A stretch of DNA of 64,000 bases from Chelativorans xinjiangensis. Lineage in GTDB: Bacteria > Pseudomonadota > Alphaproteobacteria > Rhizobiales > Rhizobiaceae. Both the position numbers and the translations under genes were made by a program. Shown here one piece after another: positions 21,753-32,711 of the stretch; the stretch's first letter is position 1; each line of letters opens with the position of its first letter. The stretch covers positions 186,001 through 250,000 of the forward strand of contig NZ_WQNH01000002.1 in assembly GCF_009812055.1 (NCBI RefSeq), given 5' to 3'. The notes under the pieces were generated by a model. It saw only the letters and a list, made by a program, of their open reading frames with translations, searched no databases and was not told the origin of the DNA.

Positions 21753-22868
21753 ATGCGCGTCGGATGCCCCAAGGAAATCAAGAACCACGAGTACCGCGTG
21801 GGCCTCACCCCCGGCTCGGTGCGCGAATACGTGGCGCACGGCCACGAGGTGCTGGTGGAGACGGGCGCGGGCGCCGGCATCGGCGCCGACGACAATGCCT
21901 ACCGTGCAGCCGGCGCCGCGATAGCCAAGACTGCCGACGAGGTTTTTGCCAGGGCGGACATGATCGTTAAGGTCAAGGAGCCGCAGGCCTCCGAATGGGT
22001 ACAGCTGCGCGAGGACCAGATCCTCTACACCTATCTGCATCTCGCCCCGGACCCGGAGCAGACCAAGGGGCTGGTCGCATCGGGCGTGAGCGCGATCGCC
22101 TACGAGACGGTGACGGACGAGCGCGGCGGCTTGCCGCTGCTGGCACCGATGTCCGAGGTCGCCGGGCGGCTCGCCATCCAGGCCGGCGCCACCGCGCTTC
22201 AGAAGGCGAATGGCGGGCGCGGCGTTCTCCTGGGCGGCGTGCCGGGCGTTCTGCCGGGCAAGGTCGCCGTCATCGGCGGCGGCGTCGTCGGCCTCAACGC
22301 CGCCAAGATGGCGGTGGGACTGGGAGCCGACGTCACCATCATCGACCGCTCCATCCCGCGCCTGCGCCAGCTCGACGACATCTTTGCCGGGCGCGTGCAT
22401 ACGCGCTATTCCACCGTCGAGGCGCTGGAAGAGGAATGCTTCTCCTCCGACGTGATCGTCGGCGCCGTGCTCATTCCGGGTGCTGCCGCACCCAAGCTCG
22501 TCACCCGCGAGATGCTGTCGGGCATGAAACCGGGCGCCGTGCTCGTCGACGTCGCCATCGACCAGGGCGGCTGCTTCGAGACCTCGCATCCGACCACCCA
22601 TTCGGCCCCTACCTACGCGGTGGACGGCATCATCCACTACTGTGTTGCCAATATGCCGGGAGCAGTCCCCGTCACCTCGGCCCACGCCCTCAACAACGCC
22701 ACGCTCCATTACGGCCTGCAGCTCGCCGACAGGGGCCTGAAAGCGCTTGCCGACGACCCCAACCTGCGCAACGGCCTCAACGTCCACAAGGGCCGCATCA
22801 CCAATCGCGCGGTGGCCGAGGCGCTGGGTTACGAGATGGCCGAGCCGAAGGCCGCGCTGGCCGCCTGA
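21753..22868 (+). CDS. ald: Alanine dehydrogenase
   Basis: A 371-aa NAD-dependent enzyme interconverting L-alanine and pyruvate plus ammonia. It begins [20 protein letters not shown]; the catalytic Lys is in MIVKVKEP (about 75) and the His in LHLAPDPE (about 96). The Rossmann motif is [20 protein letters not shown] (about 170-190). Ends in the AlaDH signature INVHKGxIT-like [18 protein letters not shown]. Length equals the family norm. GGAGA lies 9 nt upstream. Probably induced by alanine through the divergent Lrp protein. Confidence 0.96.
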   Translation: MRVGCPKEIKNHEYRVGLTPGSVREYVAHGHEVLVETGAGAGIGADDNAYRAAGAAIAKTADEVFARADMIVKVKEPQASEWVQLREDQILYTYLHLAPDPEQTKGLVASGVSAIAYETVTDERGGLPLLAPMSEVAGRLAIQAGATALQKANGGRGVLLGGVPGVLPGKVAVIGGGVVGLNAAKMAVGLGADVTIIDRSIPRLRQLDDIFAGRVHTRYSTVEALEEECFSSDVIVGAVLIPGAAAPKLVTREMLSGMKPGAVLVDVAIDQGGCFETSHPTTHSAPTYAVDGIIHYCVANMPGAVPVTSAHALNNATLHYGLQLADRGLKALADDPNLRNGLNVHKGRITNRAVAEALGYEMAEPKAALAA

Positions 22869-22896
22869 GACTGCCGCCTTTCCTCCCGAAAAACCT

Positions 22897-22921
22897 GCCC
22901 GCCACCCGTGGCGGGCATTTT
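22897..22921 (+). terminator. Rho-independent terminator after ald
   Basis: GCCCGCCAC and GTGGCGGGC form a strong GC-rich hairpin directly followed by ATTTTC. It ends at the stop codon of the convergent DUF1203 gene, and could serve both directions, although the minus-side T-run is weaker. Confidence 0.75.
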
Positions 22922-23394
22922 CATGCGCGTTCGATGCGGCACTGGTAGCAATTGTTTTTCGCCGAACGCAGGTGAAGGTAAGCGACCTCCGGCCGCTGCA
23001 GGAGCTCATGCGACCGCGTGCAGACGTGTTGCTTCGGCGTCACAGCACCGGTGCCGTAGACGATGCGGTCGTCGGCGCCATACCCGCGGAGCAGGAATTC
23101 CGTGGAGACGCGAAGCATTTCCGGCATCACGTCGCTCTCTTCCGCCCGCGGGCATTCATCCGCACACAGGAAGATCGGTCCCGTCTCCGCGTAGGGCTGG
23201 AGGTCGGGGAATGGCCGGTAGGCGAGCACGAGATAGGGCCGCCCTGCCGGCACATGGCGCAGGCAGTGGCGGCAGGGAACGCCGTCGCCGTCCGAGATGC
23301 GGCGCTCCGGCGGCTTGCCGTAGGCGTCGATGCCGCCACCTTGAAAAGCGCGCGCCTCCAACGTCGGCATGGCGATGAATCGTATGAGGCCCAT
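22921..23394 (-). CDS. DUF1203 domain protein
   Basis: A 157-aa protein, MGLIRFIAMPTLEARAFQGG then GDGVPCRHCLRHVPAGRPYL and VLAYRPFPDLQPYAETGPIF with LCADECPR and a C-terminal NNCYQCRIERA. 'CRHCLxxxxxGxPxLxLAYRPF...YAExGPIFLC' is the DUF1203 signature; function unknown. Several Cys may bind metal. GGAG lies 8 nt before the ATG. Upstream in-frame extension to 23,460 rejected for lack of a ribosome-binding site. Confidence 0.88.
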   Translation of the reverse strand: MGLIRFIAMPTLEARAFQGGGIDAYGKPPERRISDGDGVPCRHCLRHVPAGRPYLVLAYRPFPDLQPYAETGPIFLCADECPRAEESDVMPEMLRVSTEFLLRGYGADDRIVYGTGAVTPKQHVCTRSHELLQRPEVAYLHLRSAKNNCYQCRIERA

Positions 23395-23466
23395 GGTTCT
23401 TCTCCTGCTTTCGAAGTAGGAAAAGATATCGATCACCGGCGGCCCGACCACCCGATTCATGAGCGA

Positions 23467-24039
23467 TCAGCGCAAAAGCACCGCCGCCCGCGCCTCGGGC
23501 GTGAGCACGGTGACGATCTCCTCCCTTCGCCATACGGGGCTGAAGCCCATCTTCTGGTAGAGCCCGAGTGCGGCCGGATGGTCGAGCGTGCAGGTCTCCA
23601 CCGAGACCAGCCGCGGCCCGTGCGACCAGGCGGTGCGGATGGCGGCACCCAGGAACCAGCGGCCGAGCCCGGTGCCGACGGCATGCGCCATCAGGCCGAA
23701 ATGCACCAGCCGGCATTCATCGCCCTTTAGAAGCCGCAATTCGAAGAAGCCCGCGGTGCATCCCTCCATGTTGAGGACGTGGATGTCCGTCTGCGCGCTT
23801 TGAAGACGCTCGGCCAACGCCGCGTCGGAAAGGTTCAGCGCCGCCGTCCAGTGCCAGTCGCGGCCCACGCGGTCGTAGAGGTAGCGGTAGAAGTGAAGCG
23901 GCATGTCGTGGCAGCGCAGGAGCGCAAGCTGCCGCCCCGAGGGTATGGCCGGATAGGTGCGCGGCGGCGCCGCCATCTCCAGATGGATGACGGTGGCGCG
24001 CAGCATGTGGCCGCCGCGCTGCTTGAGGACGGCGTTCAT
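23467..24039 (-). CDS. GNAT-family N-acetyltransferase
   Basis: A 190-aa protein with a GNAT core: TDIHVLNMEGCTAGFFELRL, VHFGLMAHAVGTGLGRWFLG (acetyl-CoA loop of the R/Q-x-x-G-x-G/A type), SVETCTLDHPAALGLYQKMG and a final FSPVWRREE. Substrate unknown. Its ATG overlaps the sseA stop (ATGA at 24,036-24,039), so the two are translationally coupled. Confidence 0.88.
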   Translation of the reverse strand: MNAVLKQRGGHMLRATVIHLEMAAPPRTYPAIPSGRQLALLRCHDMPLHFYRYLYDRVGRDWHWTAALNLSDAALAERLQSAQTDIHVLNMEGCTAGFFELRLLKGDECRLVHFGLMAHAVGTGLGRWFLGAAIRTAWSHGPRLVSVETCTLDHPAALGLYQKMGFSPVWRREEIVTVLTPEARAAVLLR

Positions 24040-24887
24040 TCGGACCCCGCGACGACCGGCGTATCGTCGCGCCCGCCCCACTCGCTCCACGAGCCGTCGT
24101 AGAGGCGGTTGTCGCGGTGGCCGAGCGATTCGAGCGCAAAGGTGATGACGGCCGCCGTCACACCCGACCCGCAGGAGGTGACCACCGGCTTCTCAAGGTC
24201 GAGCCCCGCTTCTTCCAGTCTCTTGCGCAGGCGGTCGGGCGGCAGCAGGCTGCCGTCTTCCGAAAGCGACGTGGCCGGCACGTTGATCGCGCCCGGCATA
24301 TGGCCGGAGCGCATGCCGGCGCGCGGCTCCGGCTCCGCGCCCGTAAAGCGCCCGGCAGGCCGCGCATCGGCGACCTGCGCGCTGCCTTCCTCGACGATCC
24401 GCCGCATGTCGGCGAGCCGGGCAACGCGGGTCCTGTCGAAATGCGGCAGGAAGGCGGTGGGCGCGATCTTCGTCGGCTCGCTCGTCACCGGGCGGCCTTC
24501 CGCGCGCCAGCGGTCGAACCCGCCATCGAGCACGAACACCTCCTCCACACCCATCACCCGGAACAGCCACCACACGCGCGGAGCGGAGAAAAGACCGGGA
24601 CCGTCATAGACGACGATGGTATCGCGCTCGGAAACGCCCATGGAACTGGCGAAGCGCTCGAAGGTGAGCGGTTCCGGCAGGGCGTGCGGCAGGTCGGAGT
24701 CGGGATCGACCACCAGATCGTGATCGAAGAACACGGCGCGCGGGATGTGGGCCGCCTCGTATTCCGCGCGCGCGTCACGCCCTTGCGCGGGCAGATACCA
24801 GGAACCATCGAGGATCGACAGTCCCGGCTCGTGGAGGCGCTCTTCCAGCCAGTCGGCGGAAACGATGAAAGGGCTCTTCTGGCTCAT
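24036..24887 (-). CDS. sseA: 3-mercaptopyruvate sulfurtransferase
   Basis: A 283-aa tandem-rhodanese protein. The N-terminal inactive rhodanese has WYLPAQGRDARAEYEAAHIP and VVYDGPGLFSAPRVWWLFRV. The C-terminal active domain has the loop SCGSGVTAAV with catalytic Cys and the CGSGVTA signature of mercaptopyruvate sulfurtransferases (thiosulfate types have CRxGxx). It transfers sulfur from 3-mercaptopyruvate to thiols or cyanide. Length normal for the family. Confidence 0.94.
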   Translation of the reverse strand: MSQKSPFIVSADWLEERLHEPGLSILDGSWYLPAQGRDARAEYEAAHIPRAVFFDHDLVVDPDSDLPHALPEPLTFERFASSMGVSERDTIVVYDGPGLFSAPRVWWLFRVMGVEEVFVLDGGFDRWRAEGRPVTSEPTKIAPTAFLPHFDRTRVARLADMRRIVEEGSAQVADARPAGRFTGAEPEPRAGMRSGHMPGAINVPATSLSEDGSLLPPDRLRKRLEEAGLDLEKPVVTSCGSGVTAAVITFALESLGHRDNRLYDGSWSEWGGRDDTPVVAGSE

Positions 24888-24990
24888 GCGGTTCTATTCC
24901 GTTGCGGTTTCCGGTGGCTGCCGCCTCTACTGGCACAACATAGAAATCTCGCGCAAACGGCAAGAGCCTTCGCCACGCTCCGCCGGCTCC

Positions 24991-25731
24991 TCAGCCCGCC
25001 GGCAACGGCCCGAAGCGGATGCGGAAGCGGCGGTTCTCCCGCCCCTTCTTCTCGATCTTGCCGATGTGGATCTCGCCGATCTCGCCCGTGCGCCCCACAT
25101 GCGTGCCGCCGCAGGGCTGGCTGTCGACCGAGGAGCCCTCGCCGATGCAGACGAGGCGGATGCGGCCGGTGCCGGCGGGCGGGCGCACGTTCTTCGATTT
25201 CACCAGCGACGGGTTGGCCGCAAGTTCCTCCTCGTCGATCAAGCGCGTGAAGACGGGATGGTCGGCGGCGACCAGCGCCATCAGCTCTTCCGTCACCCCT
25301 TCCTTGGTGAAGCCCGCGTCAGGCAGGTCGAAATCGAGGCGCGAATCCTCCTCCCCCACCGAGGCGCCAGTGATGGGAAACGGGCAAATGGCGCTCAGGA
25401 GATGGCAGGCGGTGTGCATGCGCATCAGCCGGTAGCGGCGGTCCCAATCGATCTCGAGCTTCAGCGTCTCGCCCACCTCGGGCAGCGGCTCGCCCGCCGC
25501 CGGCACATGGACGATCTCGTCCTTGGTGAGCCCGGTCACGGTGGCCGCGACGGCGATCCTCGAGCCATCGGAGCGCAAAAAGCGGCCCGTATCGCCCGGC
25601 TGGCCGCCGGAGGTGGCGTAGAAAACCGTGCGGTCGAGGATAACGCCGCCGCGGTCGTTTATGCCGAGAACGGCGGCCTCCGTCGAGGTGAGATAGGGCT
25701 TGTCGCGAAAAAGCGCTTCGGTGCGCGTCAT
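24991..25731 (-). CDS. Alanyl-tRNA editing protein (AlaX type)
   Basis: A 246-aa trans-editing hydrolase that deacylates mischarged Ser- or Gly-tRNA(Ala). The start MTRTEALFRDKPYLTSTEAA matches the family N-terminus. The zinc site is visible as HTACH (H106, H110) and CGGTH (C207, H211). The GGQPGDTG motif at about 42 is the conserved loop shared with AlaRS. An ATG at 25,791 would add 20 unusual residues. The long open frame further upstream is antisense to the lipase gene and not part of it. Confidence 0.9.
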   Translation of the reverse strand: MTRTEALFRDKPYLTSTEAAVLGINDRGGVILDRTVFYATSGGQPGDTGRFLRSDGSRIAVAATVTGLTKDEIVHVPAAGEPLPEVGETLKLEIDWDRRYRLMRMHTACHLLSAICPFPITGASVGEEDSRLDFDLPDAGFTKEGVTEELMALVAADHPVFTRLIDEEELAANPSLVKSKNVRPPAGTGRIRLVCIGEGSSVDSQPCGGTHVGRTGEIGEIHIGKIEKKGRENRRFRIRFGPLPAG

Positions 25732-25887
25732 CTGCTCCACGGCATCCTCCAATGAAACGTTCCGGCGAAACCGTAATCCGGCGATAGTCATATTGGAACC
25801 GGCAGGCTTTCGATTTCCGTTCAAGCTGTGGCAGAATGCCGGCGCGCCGCCGGAAGCTGCGGCGCCGCCAATGGAGGGGAATTTCCC

Positions 25888-27102
25888 ATGCGGCGGGTTG
25901 GGATTTTGCGAGCGGGACCGTTGTTCGGCCTGTGTCTGGCGGCCTTCATGCTCCTGGCGGGCAGCTGCGCGATCGAGCCGGACGCTCCGGGGCCGTTCTA
26001 CCAGGTGGAGAAATCGGAGTTGGCGGGCGCGCCCGGCGACATCATCCGCTCGGAAGCGTTTGCCGGCGCGCCCACGGGTGCGCGCGCCTGGCGCGTTCTC
26101 TACCGCACCACCGGGCTTGAAGGCGAGCCGATCGCCGTTTCCGGCGTGATCGTTGCGCCCGAGGAGCCGAGCGACGCGCCACGGAAGGTGGTCGCCTGGG
26201 CACATGGAACGACCGGTATCGTCAGCCGGTGCGCGCCGTCGCTGCGCAGGGGTTTCTTCGGCTCGGTTCCGGGGCTGAAGGCGTTTCTGGACCGCGGCTA
26301 TGTGGTCGTCGCCACGGACTATCCCGGCCTCGGGACGCCCGCCCCGCATCCCTATCTGGTGGGCACGAGCGAGGGGCGAGCGGTGCTGGACTCGGTCCGT
26401 GCCGCGATGCGGCTGGCCGAGATCCGGGCATCGAACGAGTTTGCCGTCTGGGGCCACTCGCAGGGCGGCCATGCGGCCCTGTTCACGGGGCAGTTGGCGG
26501 CCTCCTATGCGCCGGATCTGAAGCTCGCCGGCATCGCCGCGGCGGCTCCGGCCTCCGACCTGACAAAGCTTCTGCGCGACGACATCGACAGCGGGCCCGG
26601 CAGGGTTCTGACCGCCTATGCACTCTGGTCGTGGAACCGGGTCTACGGCGCCCCGCTCGACAATCTGCTCGATCCTTACACCAACGCCGCCGTCGACCGC
26701 ATCGCCGATGACTGCCTCGAAGGCCTGTTCCAGGCGCTTTTGCTGCGCAGGCACGAAAAGGCGATCGAAAAGGACTTCATCCACGGCGACTTGAGCGAGG
26801 TCGAGCCCTGGAGATCGCTTCTCGTGAAAAATTCCACCGACAGCGCGGCCGCAGGCGCGCCGCTCTTCATCGCCCAGGGTTCGGCCGATATGGTCGTCCG
26901 GCCCGCGGTCACCATCTCCTACGCGCAGGGCGCCTGCCGCACCGGCACGCCCGTCAGTTTCGACTGGATCGAAGGCGGGGACCACCTCGCGGCGGCCAAG
27001 AAGGGCGCCGACAAGGCGGCCGGCTGGATCGCCGCGCGCTTTGCGGGCGAGGCCGCGCCCAACGACTGCGGCAAGCTGCCGACGGCGGCCGCGCCTGGGT
27101 AG
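25888..27102 (+). CDS. Secreted alpha/beta hydrolase (LIP-type lipase-like)
   Basis: A 404-aa exported protein. The N-terminal signal MRRVGILRAGPLFGLCLAAF ends in LLAGSC, a possible lipobox with Cys about 28, so it may be a lipoprotein. AWRVLYRTTGLEGEPIAVSG, VVAWAHGTTG and VWGHSQGGHAAL (nucleophile Ser in GHSQGG) match secretory lipase/triacylglycerol lipase-like proteins; Asp and His would be in QGSADMVV and EGGDHL. It hydrolyses an ester substrate not known to me. ATG 25,888 has GGAGGGGA upstream. Confidence 0.85.
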   Translation: MRRVGILRAGPLFGLCLAAFMLLAGSCAIEPDAPGPFYQVEKSELAGAPGDIIRSEAFAGAPTGARAWRVLYRTTGLEGEPIAVSGVIVAPEEPSDAPRKVVAWAHGTTGIVSRCAPSLRRGFFGSVPGLKAFLDRGYVVVATDYPGLGTPAPHPYLVGTSEGRAVLDSVRAAMRLAEIRASNEFAVWGHSQGGHAALFTGQLAASYAPDLKLAGIAAAAPASDLTKLLRDDIDSGPGRVLTAYALWSWNRVYGAPLDNLLDPYTNAAVDRIADDCLEGLFQALLLRRHEKAIEKDFIHGDLSEVEPWRSLLVKNSTDSAAAGAPLFIAQGSADMVVRPAVTISYAQGACRTGTPVSFDWIEGGDHLAAAKKGADKAAGWIAARFAGEAAPNDCGKLPTAAAPG

Positions 27103-28561
27103 GGTCGCCGGGAGTTCGGTGGGTGCCATGGGAGATTGCCTTTCTCGCTCTTCGACCCTTCGACAGCCTCACCCTTCGGCAAGCTCAGGGCGAGGGTAGG
27201 CGCGCGCCATCGCCGCCACGCCCGCCTTCGCGTCTGGCCTCTTGGGTAAGTTGGGAAGCGGGGCGCGTTGTCCGAGCCACTCAATTTTTTTTTTTAGGCG
27301 CGTCCAACGCGCCCCGCCGGAGTCTGTCCCGACAGTCGGCCGATCACTCGGCCTCCCCGCCCTTCCCGGCTGCACCCAATTGGGAGCTTTGCCGGGCCGG
27401 ACGAGAAGCCCTGGCGGCTTCTCCGCAATGCCGGCAACGCTGTCACCCAGCGCTCCCGGCACCGCCGGCTGTCGCGGGCCCTCAGGCCTCCGGGTACCGA
27501 GCCCGAAGGGAGAGGTCTCCGCCGCTCTCCCTGATCCCCGGTCCGGACCCGGTTCCCGTAAGAGCGATGGGGAGGATTTTAAGGGCAGGCTGGGCAGGGG
27601 GAGTATTTTCCTGCGAAAAAAGTTGGAGAAATTTTCTGCAGCGAAGGAAAACAATGGGTTGGTGGGAAAGAAAAAATTTTTGTCGTCACATTTTATCCCC
27701 GCGCAGGCAAGCCATCGCCGGCTGAGGTGAAGGGCGCCGCCGCCGCCTTTCCGACGCGCGTCATCCCACCCGCGCGCGTCATCCCGGAAAGCCGAAGGCT
27801 TGTCCGGGACCCATTCCGTGACTCGTCCACCTTCCGGCCCGCTTCGCCGGAGCTTCAGCGAGGCGAGAATGGGTCCCGGACAGTCTCCGCTTCGCTCCGA
27901 CTTCCGGGATGACGCGCGGGCGGTGGGGTGGAGATGGGCACGTAGTACGCACATGTCGCCGCGCGGCCGGGATGACGCGCGCGGGTGGGATGGGGAGGAT
28001 TTTAAGGGCAGGCTGGGCAGGGGGGCGTATTTTCCTGCGAAAAAAGTTGGAGAAATTATTCCGAAGCGAAGGAAAACAATGGGTTGGTGCGGAAGAAAAA
28101 ATCTTTGTCGCCACATTTTATCCCCGCGCAGGCGAGGCATCGCCGGCTGAGGTGAAGGGCGCCCGCCGCCTTTCCAACGCGCGTCATCCCTACCCGCGCG
28201 CGTCATCCCGGAAAGCCGAAAGGCTTGTCCGGGACCCATTCCGGAAGGTGGACGAGTCACGGAATGGGTCCCGGACAGTCTCCGCTTCGCTCCGACTTCC
28301 GGGATGACGCGCGCGGGTGGGGTGGGATGGGGGTGGAGATGGGCACGTAGTACGCACATGTCGTCGCGCGACCGGGGTGACGCGAGTGATGGGTTTTCCT
28401 TGAAATGCCGGCACTCCTTCGCGCCCCCCTCTGTCCGGCCCTTCGACAAAGCTCAGGACAGAGGGGGGCGCGAAGGGGCGCGGGCTTATCCGAGGTCACG
28501 CCTTGAGCCGGTAAGGATGCACGGTTCCTCCAAACGCGTCATCCCCACCCGCGCGTCATCC
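27103..28561. other. 1.46-kb gene-free region with nested repeats
   Basis: No frame here has convincing coding character. Contents in order: 27,257-27,313, a long-range stem GGGGCGCGTTG/CAACGCGCCCC around an 11-T tract; 27,320-27,560, very GC-rich self-complementary DNA of unknown nature; a duplicated block (27,566-27,818 and 27,989-28,243); palindromic units CGTCATCCCGG...CCGGGATGACG (27,777-27,914 and 28,201-28,309); and a copy of the CCCCCCTCTGTCC repeat arms near 28,420-28,475. Confidence 0.7.
27566..28243 (+). repeat. About 255-bp direct duplication (27,566-27,818 and 27,989-28,243)
   Basis: Both copies begin GATGGGGAGGATTTTAAGGG and end GGGACCCATTCCG, about 92-95% identical by eye, 423 bp apart. 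Each contains TTTTCCTGCGAAAAAAGTTGG and a CACATTTTATCCCCGCGCAG stretch. Divergence is by scattered substitutions and short indels, so the duplication is not recent. Confidence 0.8.
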
Positions 28562-29602
28562 CTACTCCGCCGGCACCTCCTCATACGGCACCGGGATCGT
28601 CACGTCCTTCTCCATCCAGTCCGGCACGGGGAGCCCCTTCTCGCGCAGGAAAACGGGGTTGAAGAGCTTGGACTGGTAGCGCGTGCCGTAGTCGGCGAGC
28701 ACGGTGACGATCACGTGGCCGGGGCCCATCTCCTTCGCCAGGCGGATGGCGCCGGCGATGTTGATGCCGGTGGAGCCGCCCATGCACAGGCCCTCCTCCT
28801 GGACGAGGTCGAAGATGATGGGCAGCGCCTCGGCGTCGGGGATCTGGTAGGAAAAGTCGGGGCGGAAGCCGGTGAGGTTGGCGGTGACGCGGCCCTGGCC
28901 GATGCCTTCGGTGATGGAGCTTCCCTCCGATTTCAACTCGCCGGTCGTATAATAGCTGAAGAGCGCCGCGCCCATGGGATCGGCGAGCGCGATCTTGACG
29001 CCCGGTTTCTTCTCCCTGAGGCCGTCGGCGACGCCCGCTAGCGTGCCGCCGGTGCCGACGGCGGAGGCGAAGCCGTCGACCTTGCCTTCCGTCTGGCGCC
29101 AGATTTCCTGCGCGGTCGTCGCCCGGTGGCCGTCGCGGTTGGCGACATTGTCGAACTGGTTGGCCCAGATGGCGCCGTTCGGGTCGGTCCTGGCGAGCTG
29201 TTCGGCAAGGCGGCCGGAGACCTTCACGTAGTTGTTGGGGTTGCGGTAGGGCACCGCCGGCACCTCGATCAGCTCGGCGCCGAGGACGCGCAGCGCGTCC
29301 TTCTTCTCCTGGCTCTGGGTCTCGGGGATGACGATCGCCGTGCGGTAGCCGAGCGCCTTGGCGACGACGGTGAGGCCGATGCCGGTGTTGCCCGCCGTCC
29401 CCTCGACGATGACGCCGCCGGGCCGAAGCAGGCCCTTCTTCTCCGCATCGCGGATGATGAAGAGCCCTGCCCTGTCCTTCACGGACTGGCCGGGGTTCAT
29501 GAACTCGGCCTTGCCGTAGATCTCGCACCCCGTTTCCTCGGAGGCGCGACGGAGGCGGATGAGCGGCGTGTTGCCGATGGTTTCGATCACCGAAGGCTGC
29601 AT
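28562..29602 (-). CDS. cysK: Cysteine synthase family PLP enzyme (cysteine synthase A-like)
   Basis: A 346-aa fold-type II PLP enzyme: VIETIGNTPLIRLRRASEET, the PLP-Lys in GQSVKDRAG (K42), the phosphate loop EGTAGNTGIGL, and GTGGTLAGV. Makes cysteine from O-acetylserine and sulfide, or works in the reverse cysteine desulfhydrase direction. The EGTAGNTG loop differs from the EPTSGNTG of enterobacterial CysK, and the protein is longer than CysK (about 320), features of an alphaproteobacterial clade with uncertain substrate preference. Start MQPSV at 29,602 with GAGGA upstream. Confidence 0.9.
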   Translation of the reverse strand: MQPSVIETIGNTPLIRLRRASEETGCEIYGKAEFMNPGQSVKDRAGLFIIRDAEKKGLLRPGGVIVEGTAGNTGIGLTVVAKALGYRTAIVIPETQSQEKKDALRVLGAELIEVPAVPYRNPNNYVKVSGRLAEQLARTDPNGAIWANQFDNVANRDGHRATTAQEIWRQTEGKVDGFASAVGTGGTLAGVADGLREKKPGVKIALADPMGAALFSYYTTGELKSEGSSITEGIGQGRVTANLTGFRPDFSYQIPDAEALPIIFDLVQEEGLCMGGSTGINIAGAIRLAKEMGPGHVIVTVLADYGTRYQSKLFNPVFLREKGLPVPDWMEKDVTIPVPYEEVPAE

Positions 29603-29754
29603 GGGGGATTCCTCGTTTTTCCGGCCTCGTTTTTGCCGGCGAAGCCTAAAAGCCGCCGTCAGCCGCGACAAGGCGTGTTTTTGCGCCGGCATACCCCCTG
29701 CTGGCATACGGTTCGGCGCGGGCGGCAGCGGGAAGACGATTTTCCCTCAAGGTT

Positions 29755-30978
29755 TCAGCGCTCCGCCGGCCGGGGGGACGGCCGCGAGATAGGCTCCGGC
29801 CGGGCATCGCGCGAAAAAAGATAGACCAGCACACTCGCCAGGAGCACGCCGGCATAGAAGACGAACAGCGTGCGGTAGGCGACGGCCGGCTCCCCCGGGA
29901 CGGTGGACGCGGTGACGACGGCGCCGGTGGCGAACTGCATCAGCCCCACGCCGCCGATGGAAAAGAAGTTGAGGAGCGTGACGCCGCGCCCCGTCAGATG
30001 CGCGGGCATGAAGGCGCGGCCATGGGCCATGATCACCCCGTAGCTGCCGCCGGTGAGCCCGATCAAGACGAGGGCGGCCGTCGCCGCGCCGACGCCGGCG
30101 AGCGGAAAGACGGCGAGCCAGGCGACGGCGGCGGCGCCGAGCGTGTTGCCCGCCGCGGCCACCCATTTGCGCGTTCTGAAGATCGTGTCGAGCGGGCCGT
30201 AGATGAAGGTGCCGGCGGCCATGGCGAGCGCCATGAAAAGGGTGACCTGGCCGATGAGCAGCGCGTCGGCGCCATGGACGTCGGCGAGATACGGCCCCGC
30301 CCACAGGCCGCGGATGCCGGCGGTGGCGGCGTAGTTCAGCGCGGCGAGCGGGATGATCGGCCACAGGGCCCTGAGCCGGATGAGTTCGAGATAGCCGCCG
30401 AGGCCGGGATTGCCGGCAGCACCCTCCTCGCGCGCCGGGTCGCGCACGATCAGGAGGATCCCGCCGGCCACCAGGAGGGTGACGATGCCCAGCCCCGCCA
30501 TCACCTCGCGCCATCCGAAGGCCTCGGCCGCGGCCGCCAAGGGCGAAGCGCTGACGACGTTGCCCATCGTGCCGATGGCCATCATCCAGGAGGTGAGCAC
30601 GGCCAGCCGCGCCGGCGAAAAGGACTTTGCGAAGATGAAAACGGAAGCCATGAGCACGGGCGCGCAGCCCATGCCGATCAGCGCCATGGCGGCGATCACC
30701 ATCCAGGGCTGGGTTGCAAAGGCGAAGAGGAAGGCGCCGCCGCCCGCGCAAAGGGCGAGCAATATGCCGGCCGTCAGGCGCGGGCCGTAGCGGTCGAGCG
30801 ACACGCCGACGGCGAACTGCATCAGCGCGAAGAGGGCGAACCAGGCGCCGGAGGCGGCGGAGAGGTCGGCCTTGGTGGCGCCAAGCTCCACAGTCAGCGC
30901 GGGGGTGAGGACGGCGAGGAAGGAGCGGTAGAACTGCGAAAGGACGTAAGCCGCCGCCAGCGCGGCAATTCCTGCCAT
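29755..30978 (-). CDS. MFS transporter
   Basis: A 407-aa protein with about 12 TM helices: LAAAYVLSQFYRSFLAVLTP, SGAWFALFALMQFAVGVSLD with RYGPR (the MFS loop 2-3 motif), and two-fold symmetry around residue 200. NxxYRSFLAVLxPxL is common in the NNP/sialate-like MFS group. Substrate unknown. A GGAGGAGGAG lies 5 nt before ATG 30,978; the longer open frame beyond it is an artefact. Confidence 0.9.
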   Translation of the reverse strand: MAGIAALAAAYVLSQFYRSFLAVLTPALTVELGATKADLSAASGAWFALFALMQFAVGVSLDRYGPRLTAGILLALCAGGGAFLFAFATQPWMVIAAMALIGMGCAPVLMASVFIFAKSFSPARLAVLTSWMMAIGTMGNVVSASPLAAAAEAFGWREVMAGLGIVTLLVAGGILLIVRDPAREEGAAGNPGLGGYLELIRLRALWPIIPLAALNYAATAGIRGLWAGPYLADVHGADALLIGQVTLFMALAMAAGTFIYGPLDTIFRTRKWVAAAGNTLGAAAVAWLAVFPLAGVGAATAALVLIGLTGGSYGVIMAHGRAFMPAHLTGRGVTLLNFFSIGGVGLMQFATGAVVTASTVPGEPAVAYRTLFVFYAGVLLASVLVYLFSRDARPEPISRPSPRPAER

Positions 30979-31160
30979 CGATGCTCCTCCTCCCGGCCTT
31001 TTGCGCGCAGGCGTGCGAGGCGGTGCGCGGGCCGGCCTGAGGTCTATCGCAGGGGGAGAGGCCAGGCAATTGTGCCAGGGTGGGCGGTGACGGGGTCCAG
31101 GGTGCCGGCTTGATGCGCCTGGCGCCCTGCCCAAAACGGGCAATCGCTTGAGAGCCGGAG

Positions 31161-31334
31161 CCCTACGGCGCCCCCCTCTGTCCTGCCGGACATCTCCCCC
31201 ACAAGGGGGGAGATTGCGCCGGCCGCTTGCTCCGGCATCTGCTCTGCAATGTCGCCAATTGGCGAAGGCCATTGTGATAGCCAATCTCCCCCCTTGTGGG
31301 GGAGATGTCCGGCAGGACAGAGGGGGCGCGAAGG
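31161..31334. repeat. Long inverted repeat (copy 1 of three)
   Basis: Arms about 48 bp (31,168-31,215 and 31,281-31,330) contain CTGTCCTGCCGGACATCTCC and its complement, with CCCCC/GGGGG blocks, around a 65-bp non-conserved loop. Copies 2 and 3 are at 43,636-43,815 and 60,916-61,096. Abundant intergenic element; no coding capacity. Confidence 0.85.
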
Positions 31335-31370
31335 GGCGAAAACCTATCGAGCGATTGCCCTGGCGGATCG

Positions 31371-32711
<1,341 letters not shown>

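Noticed and set aside
24991-27129. One 712-codon minus-strand frame that would fuse AlaX to a long N-terminal region
   Set aside because: The upstream 465 codons are antisense to the lipase-like gene and are low-complexity Arg/Gly/Ala. The AlaX family N-terminus (MTRTEALF) lies at 25,731.
27240-27560. RNase P RNA, tmRNA, SRP RNA or 6S RNA
   Set aside because: The conserved core sequences (for example GAGGAAAGTCCGGGC for rnpB, the tag-peptide frame for ssrA) are absent on both strands.
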